The position numbers and the translations under genes were made by a program. Positions 39,746 through 49,195 of a DNA stretch of 64,000 nucleotides are shown piece after piece. Location of the stretch: contig NZ_AP027731.1 of assembly GCF_030296595.1 (NCBI RefSeq), forward strand, positions 992,001-1,056,000, written 5' to 3'. Each line of letters starts with the position of its first letter. Within the stretch, counting starts at the first letter, position 1. The notes beneath the pieces are model-generated. The model was not told the origin of the DNA and ran no database searches. It saw nothing but the letters and a program-made list of their open reading frames with translations. This stretch comes from Naasia aerilata (GTDB taxonomy: Bacteria; Actinomycetota; Actinomycetes; Actinomycetales; Microbacteriaceae).

Positions 39746-41465
39746 ATGAACAGCCGATCCTCCCTCCAACTCTGGGACGACAACCCGAGCCTCGTCGATC
39801 TGCTTGGCTTTGACGCTGTGGTGGCTCCAGTGATCCAGGCCATCGGGACGCCCCGGGTGGACCCTCTCGCGGTTGGAATACACAGTCCGTGGGGCGGGGG
39901 AAGTCAACGGTCCTGAACCTCCTCGAATCGAGCTTGCGGACTGACGGGCGTTACATAGTTGTGCGCACAGACCCATGGCAGTACGACAACCAAGACGACG
40001 TGAGAGGGGCACTCGTCGCCGAAGTGCTTGATCAGCTAGGCGAGACTTTTTCGGCTGACGCCACCGCCACAGCGCGCGTTGCTGACCTCATCAAGCGGAT
40101 CAGCTGGACTCGCGTCGGACTAGCGCTGGGCAAAGGGGCCTTGAGTATGAGTTGGGACGCCGAGGAGTTGCTCGCTGCTTTCAAGCCTCGGGGTCGATCA
40201 GATGACCGGTCAATGGCGGGCTTTAAGGATGCTTTTGGTGCGCTGGTGAAGGAACTCCCGGGGGTGGAACGGGTCGTCGTCCTCGTGGACGATCTCGATC
40301 GATGCCTGCCCCCGCAGTCATGGCGACTCTTGAGGCGATCAAATTGTTCCTTGCCGTGCCCAAGATGGTTTTTGTCATCGCAGCAGATCAGGAGATGGTC
40401 CGGGATTCGATAGCCGCTACGTTGGGAGACACCAACCGCAGCAGTGCCTTTGCGACTAGATACCTCGAGAAGATCATCCAACTTCCGGTCACGCTCCCGA
40501 GGCTGGCCGGGGCTGACGCCGAGGCCTACATCGGTTTGCTCCTCGCGAGCGGCGACGCGACAGGCCCATCGCAGCTCGCGGGGCTAGCAGAGCACGTTGC
40601 GGCCCGTCGACGCGCCGGTGCGGTCCCACTCCTTGCCGACCTGGGAACGCTCAGTGGCAAGCCGTCGCAGGACACCCTTGACCTGTCAGCCCAGCTCGCA
40701 CAGGGGCTCTCTGCCGACCGCCTCGCGAACCCGCGCCAGATCAAGCGCTTTCTGAATGCGTTCGGCGTACGATCGATTGTCTCCCATTCTCGTGGGGTGG
40801 AGATCGCACCATCGGTACTTATGAAGATGCTCCTTCTCGAGGATCTCCACCGCAATTCCTTCGAAGCACTAGCGGGCGCGGCACGGGCGAGGCGCGCCAC
40901 CCTGATGCAGGAGTGGGAAGCTTGGGGCAGGGGTGACGAGGGTGCGGCGCGCCCCGAGGAGGTTTCGGACGATACGCGCCACTGGGCGGCCAGCCGACCC
41001 TCGCTAGCTGACATCGATCTAGCTCTGTATCTCAATCTTGCGGCGTCGCTACTGAACGTACGCGCTGGCGAGGAGAGCAGCGATGCGGTGATCCGGCTCA
41101 TCGATGCGCTCCTTGGAAAGAGTGGGCCGGCCCGGGAGGCGGCCCTGGTGGAACTTCTAGTTCTGCCGGAGCCGGAACAGCGGGCAGCGATGGAACTCGC
41201 TGTCCGACAGGAGAGACAGCTCGACGATCTGGACGTTCTATTCCAGGCGCTCATTCAGTGGGCCGACCAAACTCCTGCGCTTATTGACGTCGTCTTGCGG
41301 GCCGCGTCCGACTCGACCCGTCGGATAACCACGGGCGCCGTCGTGCACATGAACGCTTCGGCACATCGTGATCGCTATCGCCCACTACTAGAGCGCCTGA
41401 CCACCGCCGAGGGAATTGATCCGATGGTTCGAGAGGCCGTGCGGATGGAGCTGGGATCCGCCTAA
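39746..41465 (+). CDS. qatA: QatA, KAP-family P-loop NTPase (two frameshifts)
   Basis: About 573 residues after restoring one base in the GGGGG run at 39896-39900 and one in the CCCCC run at 40309-40313. The first repair creates the Walker A motif SPWGGGKST near residue 50; RTDPWQYDN and the Walker B VVVLVDDLDRCLP follow, and FVIAADQE is the next strand, all typical of KAP NTPases. It is the first gene of a four-gene operon with the order and domains of the Qat anti-phage system. The stop overlaps the qatB start (TAATG). The mechanism of Qat is not settled. Confidence 0.88.
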
Positions 41466-42340
41466 TGGGTACGAGCGGAGCTTTCGGTGGTAGTGGCGCA
41501 GCCGCTTGGGACAAGGTGCGGTCCGCCTGGGAAGCGATGGGATCCGCCGGCGGGGACGGTGCTGCCTCGACAGAGGCGCCACCCCCATCGGCTGTCCCCG
41601 ACGTCCCTGCTGCAGCCGAATCTCCCTCCGCCTACGATTCGCTGATCTCCGCCATCGCTGACGCCCTGATTGGTGAGGACCCCGATGCTCGTCGTCGCAA
41701 CGTGCCAACAGTGCCGAGGGCACAGACGATGCCATCGCCGAGGAGAGGTCGCCAAAGCGGCGGGTCCTCAGGCGGCGGCGGCTCTGCCAGTGGTGGCAGC
41801 GGCCGTGCCAGCGCTGGTCGGCGGATCACCGGGCAAGCGGCTCGTGGAGGTAACGCAATTGGCGCCGCCGTCGCCTACCGCAATCGCGATGTGGCGGGTC
41901 TTGCTGACTTCGGTCTATCGCTGGACGAACTCGATGCCCTTTCACCGCGGATGCGCTTCGCACGGATCCTCGACGTGGCTATCGGGCAAGCGGGGCACCC
42001 AGACGAGCAGGCGATGCGTCAAGCATCTCTCGAGCAGATCAAAGCGCTACTCTCCGCCGGAACCGATGGCGCTCGGCCGACAGGCATGGAGGCCCTGAGG
42101 GATTTCATTAGTGAATTGACCGTACGGATTGGACTCATAGAACTCCGGGACCAAGTGCTCGCTAAGACAGTCTCGCCGAAGCAGGCGCAGCAACGCGAGA
42201 CTGGCCTACGGCAGTGGGTGAGCGCGAAGGTCCAGGGGATCGATCTCGGTCAGTACGGCAGAGTTTCGACCCGCGACTTCCATCAGGTAGCGCGCCAAAT
42301 GAGCGCTGATGTGCTGCGGCTGTTGAGGGGGACTCAATGA
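41465..42340 (+). CDS. qatB: QatB, Qat anti-phage system associated protein
   Basis: A 291-residue protein. The N-terminus (MGTSGAFGGSG...AAWDKVRSAWE) and its place between KAP NTPase and QueC-like genes identify it as QatB. Residues about 30-125 are Pro/Ser/Gly-rich and probably disordered; the C-terminal 150 residues are helical. No catalytic motif is visible. It overlaps both neighbours (TAATG before, ATGA after), so translation of the four genes is tightly coupled. Confidence 0.82.
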   Translation: MGTSGAFGGSGAAAWDKVRSAWEAMGSAGGDGAASTEAPPPSAVPDVPAAAESPSAYDSLISAIADALIGEDPDARRRNVPTVPRAQTMPSPRRGRQSGGSSGGGGSASGGSGRASAGRRITGQAARGGNAIGAAVAYRNRDVAGLADFGLSLDELDALSPRMRFARILDVAIGQAGHPDEQAMRQASLEQIKALLSAGTDGARPTGMEALRDFISELTVRIGLIELRDQVLAKTVSPKQAQQRETGLRQWVSAKVQGIDLGQYGRVSTRDFHQVARQMSADVLRLLRGTQ

Positions 42341-43614
42341 CGAGCGCTGCCGGAAACTTCAGCGTGCAGGTGGAGGGGACGGGTGCTCCTGAAGAGGTAG
42401 GCGTGACGCGTCTGTCGTGGCCTTCTCACCCCGGACACACTGGTTCCGTTGTCTCCGACTTGGGCTGGGACATGCGCCCGTTGTCCGGGGTGTCGGCTGA
42501 GGTCGCCGATCTGGTTCACCTTGCAGGAGCGGCGTACATGGCTGACCGCCTGACGCCGCGGGGTGCCCGATTCAGCAGAGACATGACGCTGACTGTCGCT
42601 GTGTTGGCACCCGATTCATGGACCGAAGACGTGGTCTACGCCGTGGCACAACTCCTCGCCTGGCTAACAGGCGACGTCTGGACATTGCGGACGATAGCCA
42701 GTGCCGACACGCCTCGGGAAGCTCCCTTGGACGTAGCGGATCACAGCCCGGTGAGCCTGCTAAGTGGCGGATTGGATTCCTTCCTAGGCGCCATCGTCCT
42801 GGGGAGCGAACGAGGCACACCCCGCTTCTTAGGTCACAAGGATTCGGCCACGTCCATTCGAGCGGCTCAGGGTGCGGTGTGGGACTGGCTGAGTAAGGCG
42901 TTCGCGCCTGCACCGTCATACAAGCGAATTGAGCTAGCACAGGCGGGAAGACGCCTTGAGGCGAGCAGTCGGAGCCGCGCCTTCATGTTCATGAGCCTTG
43001 GGGTTGCGCTAGCGGCGAGCACCGGATCCAACCAGTTGGTCGTGCCTGAAAACGGCTTCACGAGCATCAACCTCCCGCTGAGGCCGAACAGGGGTGGAGC
43101 CCTCTCGACGCGATCGACGCACCCCGACACCTTCCGACGCTTCGGGGAGATCCTCCGAGAGCTCGGGATCGACGTGGCCATCACGAACCCTTTCGAATGG
43201 CTGACCAAGGGCGAAGCAATGTTGCATGTACGCGCTCTATTGCCGCCAGCAGGGTGGGAGGCGGCAGCCGGACTGACAATCTCCTGCTCCAAGCTCGGCG
43301 GCAATTGGTTCACAGGTTCCCCCAACTTGAACTGCGGCCTCTGCGTACCGTGCATGGTTCGCCGCGCGACTTTCGTCAGGGCCGAAACGGTCGATCACAG
43401 TGAGTACCTTTTCCAATCGCTCACAGGAAGCAATCTAGACAGGCTCGTCGATGCTAGGCGGGGCGACATAGAGGCGGTGAAATATGCCATTCAGATCGGG
43501 GTGGATATCAACGGGATTGATTCCGGGACCTGGCCCGCCGACATCGATCTTGATCGGGTCGAGGATCTCGTGAAACGGGGCCTCAACGAACTCGCTCTGC
43601 TCGACCTCCCATGA
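42337..43614 (+). CDS. qatC: QatC, QueC-like enzyme of the Qat system
   Basis: A 425-residue protein. The ATP-pyrophosphatase loop SGGLDS is at 143-148. Four cysteines (C317, C333, C336, C339) form the zinc site typical of QueC, the 7-cyano-7-deazaguanine synthase. QatC proteins are longer than housekeeping QueC and lie with defence genes, so a deazaguanine-like chemistry on nucleic acid or protein is inferred, not shown. It overlaps qatB by ATGA and qatD by ATGA. Confidence 0.9.
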   Translation: MTSAAGNFSVQVEGTGAPEEVGVTRLSWPSHPGHTGSVVSDLGWDMRPLSGVSAEVADLVHLAGAAYMADRLTPRGARFSRDMTLTVAVLAPDSWTEDVVYAVAQLLAWLTGDVWTLRTIASADTPREAPLDVADHSPVSLLSGGLDSFLGAIVLGSERGTPRFLGHKDSATSIRAAQGAVWDWLSKAFAPAPSYKRIELAQAGRRLEASSRSRAFMFMSLGVALAASTGSNQLVVPENGFTSINLPLRPNRGGALSTRSTHPDTFRRFGEILRELGIDVAITNPFEWLTKGEAMLHVRALLPPAGWEAAAGLTISCSKLGGNWFTGSPNLNCGLCVPCMVRRATFVRAETVDHSEYLFQSLTGSNLDRLVDARRGDIEAVKYAIQIGVDINGIDSGTWPADIDLDRVEDLVKRGLNELALLDLP

Positions 43615-44369
43615 CGGCCGTGATGACACCTGCGACGTCGCTCGACTGCCACGCCCACGTTGCCCCGGACGTCACGTCCAAACAACTCGAATCGCTCGGC
43701 GAAGTCCACGTCCTTGCCGTCACGAGAACGCTCAAGGAAGCCGCGAGGGTCGCAAGGCGGAGAGATTCGAAACTTACGTGGGGGCTGGGGGTGCACCCGG
43801 GGTCCTCGGAGGCTCAATCACAGTACGACCCTCGCGAGTTCAGGTATCTGCTCCCGCGGTTCGCGCTCGTCGGCGAAATTGGTCTAGACAGACGTGGTTC
43901 CCGCACACGGCAGCACGAAATTCTTTCTGATGTGCTTGCCGCATGCGCGGACCAGCCAGTGCTCCTTTCGCTGCACTCGACAGGGCGTGTGCGCGAGGTG
44001 CTCGACGTCATGGCCACTTACCCGCATCCCGGTTTCATCTTGCACTGGTTTTTGGCGTCCGCTGAGGAGGTCGCTCACGCGGCTGCACTTGGCGCGTACT
44101 TCTCTGTGAACACCGCAATGTCGGACGAGGCAATCTCGCAGATGCCACGTGACCGCGTCCTGCCCGAGACTGACTTCCCCGCGAAATCGGTCCGAGCGCG
44201 GGTGCCGGGCGCCACCGCAGCTCTCGAGGACCGGCTTGCTACCCTCTGGGGCACCGACGCGGCAGGAGCGCGCGCAGAACTGTGGCGCAACATGAAGGCG
44301 CTGGCGACGCGATCGGGTGCTGTCGAGCGGCTCTCGAGCTCGTTGACGGGCGTCCTCATGCAGGTGTAG
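43611..44369 (+). CDS. qatD: QatD, TatD-like metal-dependent hydrolase
   Basis: A 252-residue TatD-family hydrolase. The metal ligands line up as H14 and H16 (CHAH), E89 (VGEIGLD), H122 (LSLHST), H145 (FILHWF) and D188 (LPETDFP). TatD proteins are 3'-5' DNases; in Qat this is the likely nuclease or processing subunit. It is the last gene of the operon. The base composition of the operon is visibly lower in GC than its flanks, in keeping with horizontal transfer. Confidence 0.92.
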   Translation: MTAVMTPATSLDCHAHVAPDVTSKQLESLGEVHVLAVTRTLKEAARVARRRDSKLTWGLGVHPGSSEAQSQYDPREFRYLLPRFALVGEIGLDRRGSRTRQHEILSDVLAACADQPVLLSLHSTGRVREVLDVMATYPHPGFILHWFLASAEEVAHAAALGAYFSVNTAMSDEAISQMPRDRVLPETDFPAKSVRARVPGATAALEDRLATLWGTDAAGARAELWRNMKALATRSGAVERLSSSLTGVLMQV

Positions 44370-45002
44370 CGCCTCCCTCGATGTAGCCCGCAAGTCGTCG
44401 TCGTGCACGAGCCCGCACTTACAGACTTGAGAAGATGCACGTAGGCACTCGGGCGTGGCGTCGTCGATCGCGTTTTGCGTGGCGGTGTGCAGGGTGGGCT
44501 GGAGCGGTGGAAGCGGGGTGTCGCTTGCGCTGGGCTCGCGCAAGCGAGCCTCGTCCTAACGCCCTGCTGTGAAGGTGCGGTTGACGGCCTGACGGGCCAA
44601 TCACCGTCGTTCGCGAGGTCGGCATCGAGATGGCGGACTGCATTTCGGGGAAAGGGCAGCTGCTTTAAAGAGCTCCGCGACGGCGGGGTTTGCGCCGTCC
44701 CGCTGACCGACGGCTGAGGTAGCGGTCAACGGGTGAAGGGTCTCCGGTCCGGCCACACGTCAGCCGTCTCGGCGCGGAAGCCCGCTTCAGCCTCATCGGA
44801 TGAAGGCCCGTGTCCTGTGCCTGCCCTGCGCTAGCTGCGCCTGCGTGAGCGCGCCGACCTGTTTTTGCAGTTTGAAAAGCAGCCGGTGACCGGTGCAGTC
44901 AGTGTCGTGGCGGTTCGGCGGAGAGGCGATTCCGCCGATCTCTTCCTCTCGGCTACACAGTCGCGCTCCCCCTGCTCGGGTAGGCACGGCTTTGGGAGGG
45001 GA
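44370..45002. other. Non-coding right flank of the defence island
   Basis: About 630 bp with no supported gene. A hairpin TCGCTTGCG/CGCAAGCGA near 44520-44546 may end the qat transcript. A short plus-strand reading ending FKELRDGGVCAVPLTDG (stop near 44717) and a minus-strand one ending LTQAQLAQGRHRTRAFIR look like gene scraps but match nothing I know. No att-like repeat was found. Confidence 0.4.
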
Positions 45003-45016
45003 CTCCGTGAACGGAG
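45003..45016 (-). terminator. Small hairpin after purM
   Basis: CTCCGT-ga-ACGGAG lies directly after the purM stop on the minus strand. It is short and lacks a T-run, so this is only a possible terminator. Confidence 0.35.
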
Positions 45017-45018
45017 GC

Positions 45019-46140
45019 TCAGGCGGAATAGGCGCCGGTCAGGCGCACGGCGCCGCCGTCGACGCCCTTGGCGCCCTGCTCGAATCCGTCGAGCGGGCGC
45101 GACGCGGTCGACACGGTTCCCGCCTGCCACGCCTCGATCCCGTGCGCGGCCAGGGTGGCGGCGACGGTGCCCGCCGAGTCGGCGTCCACCACGGCGAACA
45201 TGCCGATCCCGAGGTTCCACGTGCCTTCGTGGTCCTCGAGGCGGGTGCCGCTGAGCTCCGTGAGCACGCGGAACACGGGGTCCGGCGACCAGGAGGCGCG
45301 CTCCACCTCCGCCCAGGAGCCCCGAGGAAGGACCCGGGCGAGGTTCGCCGCGATGCCCCCGCCCGTCACGTGGCTGAAGGCGTGCACGGAATCGCCCGCG
45401 ATGGGGTCGGCGAGGAGGGCGAGAAGCGCGGAGGCGTAGAGCCGGGTCGGCTCGAGCAGCGCGAGGCCGATCGGCCCGTCCAGCTCGTCCAGCCGGTCCG
45501 CGTAGCCGAGGCCCCTGTCGGCGAGGATCTTCCGGACCAAGGAGAAGCCGTTGCTGTGCAGACCCGAGGAGGCGAGGGCGAGGATCGCGTCGCCGTCCCG
45601 CACCCGGTCGGGACCGAGCAGCGCGTCCGCCTCGACGACGCCCACCGCGGCACCCGCGAGGTCGTAGTCGTCGGGTCCCATCAGACCGGGGTGCTCGGCG
45701 GTCTCGCCGCCGACCAGCGCCGTGCCGGTCGCCTCGCAGGCGACCGCGACGCCGCGCACGATCTCGGCGATGCGCTCGGGGACGAGCCGCCCGCAGGCAA
45801 TGTAGTCGGTGAGGAACAGCGGCTTCGCGCCCACGACGACGATGTCGTCGACGATCATGCCGACGAGGTCCTGGCCGATCGTGTCGTGCTTGTCGATCGC
45901 CTGGGCGATCGCGACCTTCGTGCCCACGCCGTCCGTGCCGGTCGCGAGGAGGGGTCGCCGGTAGTCGCGGAGCGCGGACGCGTCGAAGAGCCCGGCGAAG
46001 CCGCCGACTCCGCCGAGGACCTCGGGTCCGTGCGTGCGGCCGACCGCTGCCCGCATCAGCTCCACCGCACGGTCGCCGGCCGCGGTGTCGACTCCGGCAG
46101 CGGCGTAGCTGGTGCTCATTCGGTCATCCGTTCGAGGCAT
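45019..46140 (-). CDS. purM: Phosphoribosylformylglycinamidine cyclo-ligase
   Basis: A 373-residue AIR synthetase that closes FGAM to AIR with ATP, the fifth step of purine synthesis. Diagnostic blocks are SYAAAGVDTAAGDRAVE at the start, LLATGTDGVGTKV, VVVGAKPLFLTDYIA, GGETAEHPG and HVTGGGIAANLARVLP. ATG 46140 with GGAGAAG ahead is preferred to the internal ATG 46119. It diverges from purF across 51 bp with overlapping -10 boxes, so the two genes are probably set by one control region. Confidence 0.96.
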   Translation of the reverse strand: MPRTDDRMSTSYAAAGVDTAAGDRAVELMRAAVGRTHGPEVLGGVGGFAGLFDASALRDYRRPLLATGTDGVGTKVAIAQAIDKHDTIGQDLVGMIVDDIVVVGAKPLFLTDYIACGRLVPERIAEIVRGVAVACEATGTALVGGETAEHPGLMGPDDYDLAGAAVGVVEADALLGPDRVRDGDAILALASSGLHSNGFSLVRKILADRGLGYADRLDELDGPIGLALLEPTRLYASALLALLADPIAGDSVHAFSHVTGGGIAANLARVLPRGSWAEVERASWSPDPVFRVLTELSGTRLEDHEGTWNLGIGMFAVVDADSAGTVAATLAAHGIEAWQAGTVSTASRPLDGFEQGAKGVDGGAVRLTGAYSA

Positions 46141-46164
46141 GGCAGACTTCTCCGGTAAGCCCCC

Positions 46165-46174
46165 ACTCTACGGT
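46165..46174. promoter_or_regulatory. Overlapping divergent -10 boxes of purM and purF
   Basis: TAGAGT on the minus strand (46170-46165) for purM and TACGGT on the plus strand (46169-46174) for purF share two bases. RNA polymerase could not use both at once. No matching -35 boxes are obvious. Confidence 0.45.
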
Positions 46175-46191
46175 CTGGAGCCCATGCCCCT

Positions 46192-47649
46192 ATGTGCGGC
46201 ATCGTCGGCATCGTCTCTTCCGAACCCGTCAACCAGCTCGTCTACGACAGCCTCCTCCTCCTGCAGCACCGCGGGCAGGATTCGACGGGCATCGCGACGA
46301 CGGACGGCAACACGCTGCACATGCGGAAGGCGGCGGGCCAGGTCCGCGAGGCGTACCGCACGCGGGACATGCGGGCCCTGCCGGGCACCATGGGTCTCGG
46401 GCACGTCCGCTACGCCACGAAGGGGTCGGCGCGGAACGAGGAGGAGACGCAGCCGTTCTACGTGAACGCGCCGTACGGCATCGTGCTCGTGCACAACGGC
46501 AACCTCACCAACACGCGTGAGCTCACCGACGAGCTGTACCGGGTGGATCGCCGGCACCTCAACACGACGAGCGACACCGAGCTGCTCATCAACATCCTCG
46601 CGAACGAGCTGCAGGCGCAGATCTCCGGCACCGACCTCGACCTGGACCAGGTCTTCACGAGCGTCTCCCGCGTGCACGAGCGGGTGGAGGGGTCCTACGC
46701 CTGCATCGCGCTCATCGCCGGGCACGGACTCCTCGCCTTCCGCGACCCGTACGGCATCCGCCCGCTGGTGCTCGGCCGCCGGCCGCTCGGCTTCGTCGGC
46801 TTCGAATGGATCGTCGCGTCGGAGACGGTCGCGCTCGAGAGCCAGGGCTACGAGGTTGTCCGCGACATCGAGCCCGGTGAGGCGGTGTTCATCACTCGCA
46901 GCGGCGAGATGCACTCCCGCCAGTGCGCCGCGAACCCGCGGCTCGTGCCGTGCGCGTTCGAGTACGTGTACCTGGCCCGACCCGACTCGATCATGAACGG
47001 CATCTCGGTGTACGAGGCCCGGCTGCGGCTCGGCGACCGGCTCGCCGACACGGTCGCCGCCTACACGCCCATGGGCGACATCGACGTGGTCATGCCCATC
47101 CCCGACTCGTCCAGGCCCGCCGCCATGCAGGTCGCGCAGAAGCTCGGAATCGAGTACCGCGAGGGCTTCTACAAGAACCGGTACGTCGGGCGAACGTTCA
47201 TCATGCCGGGCCAAGCCGAGCGCAAGAAGTCGGTGCGGCAAAAGCTCAACGCGATGGGCTCCGAGTTCCGCGGCAAGAACATCCTCATCGTGGACGACTC
47301 CATCGTCCGCGGCACGACGTCCCGGGAGATCGTCGACATGGCGCGCGCGGCCGGCGCGAACAAGGTGACCTTCTCCTCCGCCGCTCCGCCCGTCCGCTTC
47401 CCGCACGTGTACGGCATCAACATGCCTTCGCGCCGGGAGCTGGTCGCGTACGGGAAGAAGATCCCCGAGATCGCGACGGAGATCGGCGCCGACTACCTCA
47501 TCTACCAGGAGGTGGCCGACATGCAGTCCGCCATCGTCCAGGGCTCGAGGGTGACGGACCTCGAGAAGAGCTGCTTCGACGGCCGCTACGTCACCGGGAC
47601 GGTCACCGAGGAGTACCTCCGCTGGGTCGAGGCCACTCAGCTCAGCTGA
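46192..47649 (+). CDS. purF: Amidophosphoribosyltransferase
   Basis: A 485-residue enzyme that makes phosphoribosylamine from PRPP and glutamine, the committed step of purine synthesis. MCGIVG places the catalytic Cys at position 2, exposed once Met is removed, so no propeptide is needed. The glutaminase half has LGHVRYATKG and HNGNLTN; the PRPP loop is ILIVDDSIVRGTT. The start is fixed by the Cys. It ends 9 bp from the convergent TMEM175-like gene. Confidence 0.97.
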   Translation: MCGIVGIVSSEPVNQLVYDSLLLLQHRGQDSTGIATTDGNTLHMRKAAGQVREAYRTRDMRALPGTMGLGHVRYATKGSARNEEETQPFYVNAPYGIVLVHNGNLTNTRELTDELYRVDRRHLNTTSDTELLINILANELQAQISGTDLDLDQVFTSVSRVHERVEGSYACIALIAGHGLLAFRDPYGIRPLVLGRRPLGFVGFEWIVASETVALESQGYEVVRDIEPGEAVFITRSGEMHSRQCAANPRLVPCAFEYVYLARPDSIMNGISVYEARLRLGDRLADTVAAYTPMGDIDVVMPIPDSSRPAAMQVAQKLGIEYREGFYKNRYVGRTFIMPGQAERKKSVRQKLNAMGSEFRGKNILIVDDSIVRGTTSREIVDMARAAGANKVTFSSAAPPVRFPHVYGINMPSRRELVAYGKKIPEIATEIGADYLIYQEVADMQSAIVQGSRVTDLEKSCFDGRYVTGTVTEEYLRWVEATQLS

Positions 47650-47658
47650 GCGGACGGG

Positions 47659-48285
47659 TCAGGCCGACGCGGCGCCCTCGTGGCTCTTCCGCTCGGCCTT
47701 CTCCGCGGCCTCGTGCTCGATCAGCCGCTCGACCCGTCGGTCGGGGACGAGCCACATCAGCGCCACGAAGACGTACACCGCGAGTCCGAGCCAGGGGCTC
47801 ACGAACGACAGCGCGATTCCGAGGATGTAGAGCCCCGGCGAGCTCCACCCCTTCAGGTCCCGGCCGATGGCGACGGCCAGCCGCGAGTTCGGGCCCTGCA
47901 CGCGCAGCAGCCGGCGCTGCAGGAGGAAGTAGGCGATGCCGTTGGCCAGCAGCACGATGCCGTAGACCGCGGTCGGGATCATCGCGAAGCCGTTCTCGCT
48001 CATCCAGGCGGTCGCGAACGGGACGAGGGAGAGCCAGAACAGCAGGTGCAGGTTGGCCCACAGCACCGAGCCGCTGACCCGCGAGATGGCCTGGAACATG
48101 TGGTGGTGGTTGTTCCAGTAGATGCCGAGGTAGACGAAGCTCAGGAGGTAGGCGAGGAGCACCGGCAGCACCTCGCGCAGCGCCTCCCAGGTGACGCCCT
48201 CCGGCTTGGGCAGCTCCAGCACCATGACGGTGATCAGGATGGCGATGACCCCGTCGCTGAAGGCCTCGACGCGTCCGCTTCTCAT
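47659..48285 (-). CDS. TMEM175/DUF1211 family potassium channel-like protein
   Basis: A 208-residue membrane protein with six helices. The signature RxxxFSDGVIAI lies at residues 5-13 (RVEAFSDGVIAI), and the first helix forms the pore in bacterial TMEM175 potassium channels. The C-terminus is charged. The family assignment is firm; channel function is inferred from it. The gene starts 39 bp from the palindrome at 48324. Confidence 0.9.
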   Translation of the reverse strand: MRSGRVEAFSDGVIAILITVMVLELPKPEGVTWEALREVLPVLLAYLLSFVYLGIYWNNHHHMFQAISRVSGSVLWANLHLLFWLSLVPFATAWMSENGFAMIPTAVYGIVLLANGIAYFLLQRRLLRVQGPNSRLAVAIGRDLKGWSSPGLYILGIALSFVSPWLGLAVYVFVALMWLVPDRRVERLIEHEAAEKAERKSHEGAASA

Positions 48286-48323
48286 GCGGACACGCTAGCG
48301 GCGCCGGGCGGCCGGCGCGGGAG

Positions 48324-48411
48324 CTGACCAAATCAAGGACACACGACCGTTTCGGGGCCGATCTCTGCGGAATCGAGCCCGTTCTGCCGCGAGTGTCCTT
48401 GATTTGGTCAG
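48324..48411. repeat. Intergenic palindrome (CCAAATCAAGGA family, copy 2)
   Basis: A perfect 19-bp arm pair, CTGACCAAATCAAGGACAC (48324-48342) with 48393-48411. Inside, GGGCCGAT (48355-48362) pairs with ATCG-GCCC-like sequence (48371-48380) with one bulged A. The right arm supplies the stop codon of the downstream minus-strand gene (48408-48410). Confidence 0.9.
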
Positions 48412-48812
48412 GGGCGCGGTGATCCCGAGGGGTCGACCGGGTCAGCAGGGGTGGCGGAGCCCCCGGGACCCTGCTCCTCGGGATCCGCGTCGGGTTCGGC
48501 AGGCGCCGGCGGGGTGACCTCGACGACCGCCGGGACCACGCGCGCCCGGCGCTGCAGCGCGCGGTCGATGAAGACCGCGATGAGTCCGCCGACCGCCGCC
48601 CCGATGGCGACCCCGATCAGGAGGAGGAAGCCGAACACCTGCGATGCGGGGTACTGGGTGTTCGGCGGGAAGGCGAACGTGAGGATCAGCGCCGCGACGG
48701 CCCCGACGAGCGCGCCCGTGAGCAGGAAGCGGAGGATCTTCGGCGAGCGCCGCACGCGCACCTCGGCCGGCGTCTCGGGCAGCGGCTCGGGTGCTCCGCT
48801 CGGCACGCTCAC
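48408..48812 (-). CDS. Small membrane protein with two transmembrane helices
   Basis: A 134-residue protein. The N-terminus (1-28) is polar; two hydrophobic helices at about 29-49 (LLTGALVGAVAALILTFAF) and 60-83 follow; the C-terminal tail is Pro/Asp/Glu-rich. The start GTG 48812 overlaps the stop of the upstream sterol-carrier-like gene (GTGA). Its own stop codon is part of the palindrome arm. I do not recognise a named function. Confidence 0.72.
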   Translation of the reverse strand: MSVPSGAPEPLPETPAEVRVRRSPKILRFLLTGALVGAVAALILTFAFPPNTQYPASQVFGFLLLIGVAIGAAVGGLIAVFIDRALQRRARVVPAVVEVTPPAPAEPDADPEEQGPGGSATPADPVDPSGSPRP

Positions 48813-49189
48813 GCGCGTCCCCGCAGCAGGGCGATGGGCGGGAGGGGCACATGCCCGGTGAGGTCGGCGCGCTGGCCGGACGCCTGCACGCGGTGGGCGG
48901 CGAGCGCCTCGGTCCACGTGACGCTGCCGGAGGCGAGCGCCAGCCAGGTGTCGGCGTCGGTCTCGATCACGTTGGGCGGGGTTCCGCGGGTGTGCCGTGG
49001 CCCGGGGATGCACTGCACGGCCCCGAACGGCGGAACGCGCACCTCGACGGTGTTCCCCTCGGCCCGCTCGGCCAGCAGCTGGAGGCTGTACCGGACGGCG
49101 GTCGCGACCGCGGTGCGCGGTGCGCCTCCGCGCAGCGCGGTGACGACGGCGGGCTCGCCCACCTCCGCGCCGATCCGTGCCCGTGCCAC
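48809..49189 (-). CDS. Sterol carrier family (SCP2/MDMPI-like C-terminal) protein
   Basis: A 126-residue protein resembling the lone sterol-carrier-protein domain annotated beside purD in many actinobacteria: TAVRYSLQLLAERAEGNTVEVRVPPFGAVQCI, then IETDADTWLALASGSVTW. The ligand is unknown. GTG 49189 is six bases from TACCGT, the leaderless arrangement seen elsewhere, and GGAGGG touches the GTG too closely to act as a ribosome-binding site. It diverges from purD. Confidence 0.75.
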   Translation of the reverse strand: MARARIGAEVGEPAVVTALRGGAPRTAVATAVRYSLQLLAERAEGNTVEVRVPPFGAVQCIPGPRHTRGTPPNVIETDADTWLALASGSVTWTEALAAHRVQASGQRADLTGHVPLPPIALLRGRA

Positions 49190-49195
49190 CCCTCC

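Noticed and set aside
42337-43614. Housekeeping queC of queuosine synthesis
   Set aside because: The protein is much longer than QueC, no queD/queE lie nearby, and the qatA, qatB and qatD neighbours define its context.
39145-45002. The island as a prophage
   Set aside because: No phage structural, integrase or lysis genes; the content is a four-gene defence operon.
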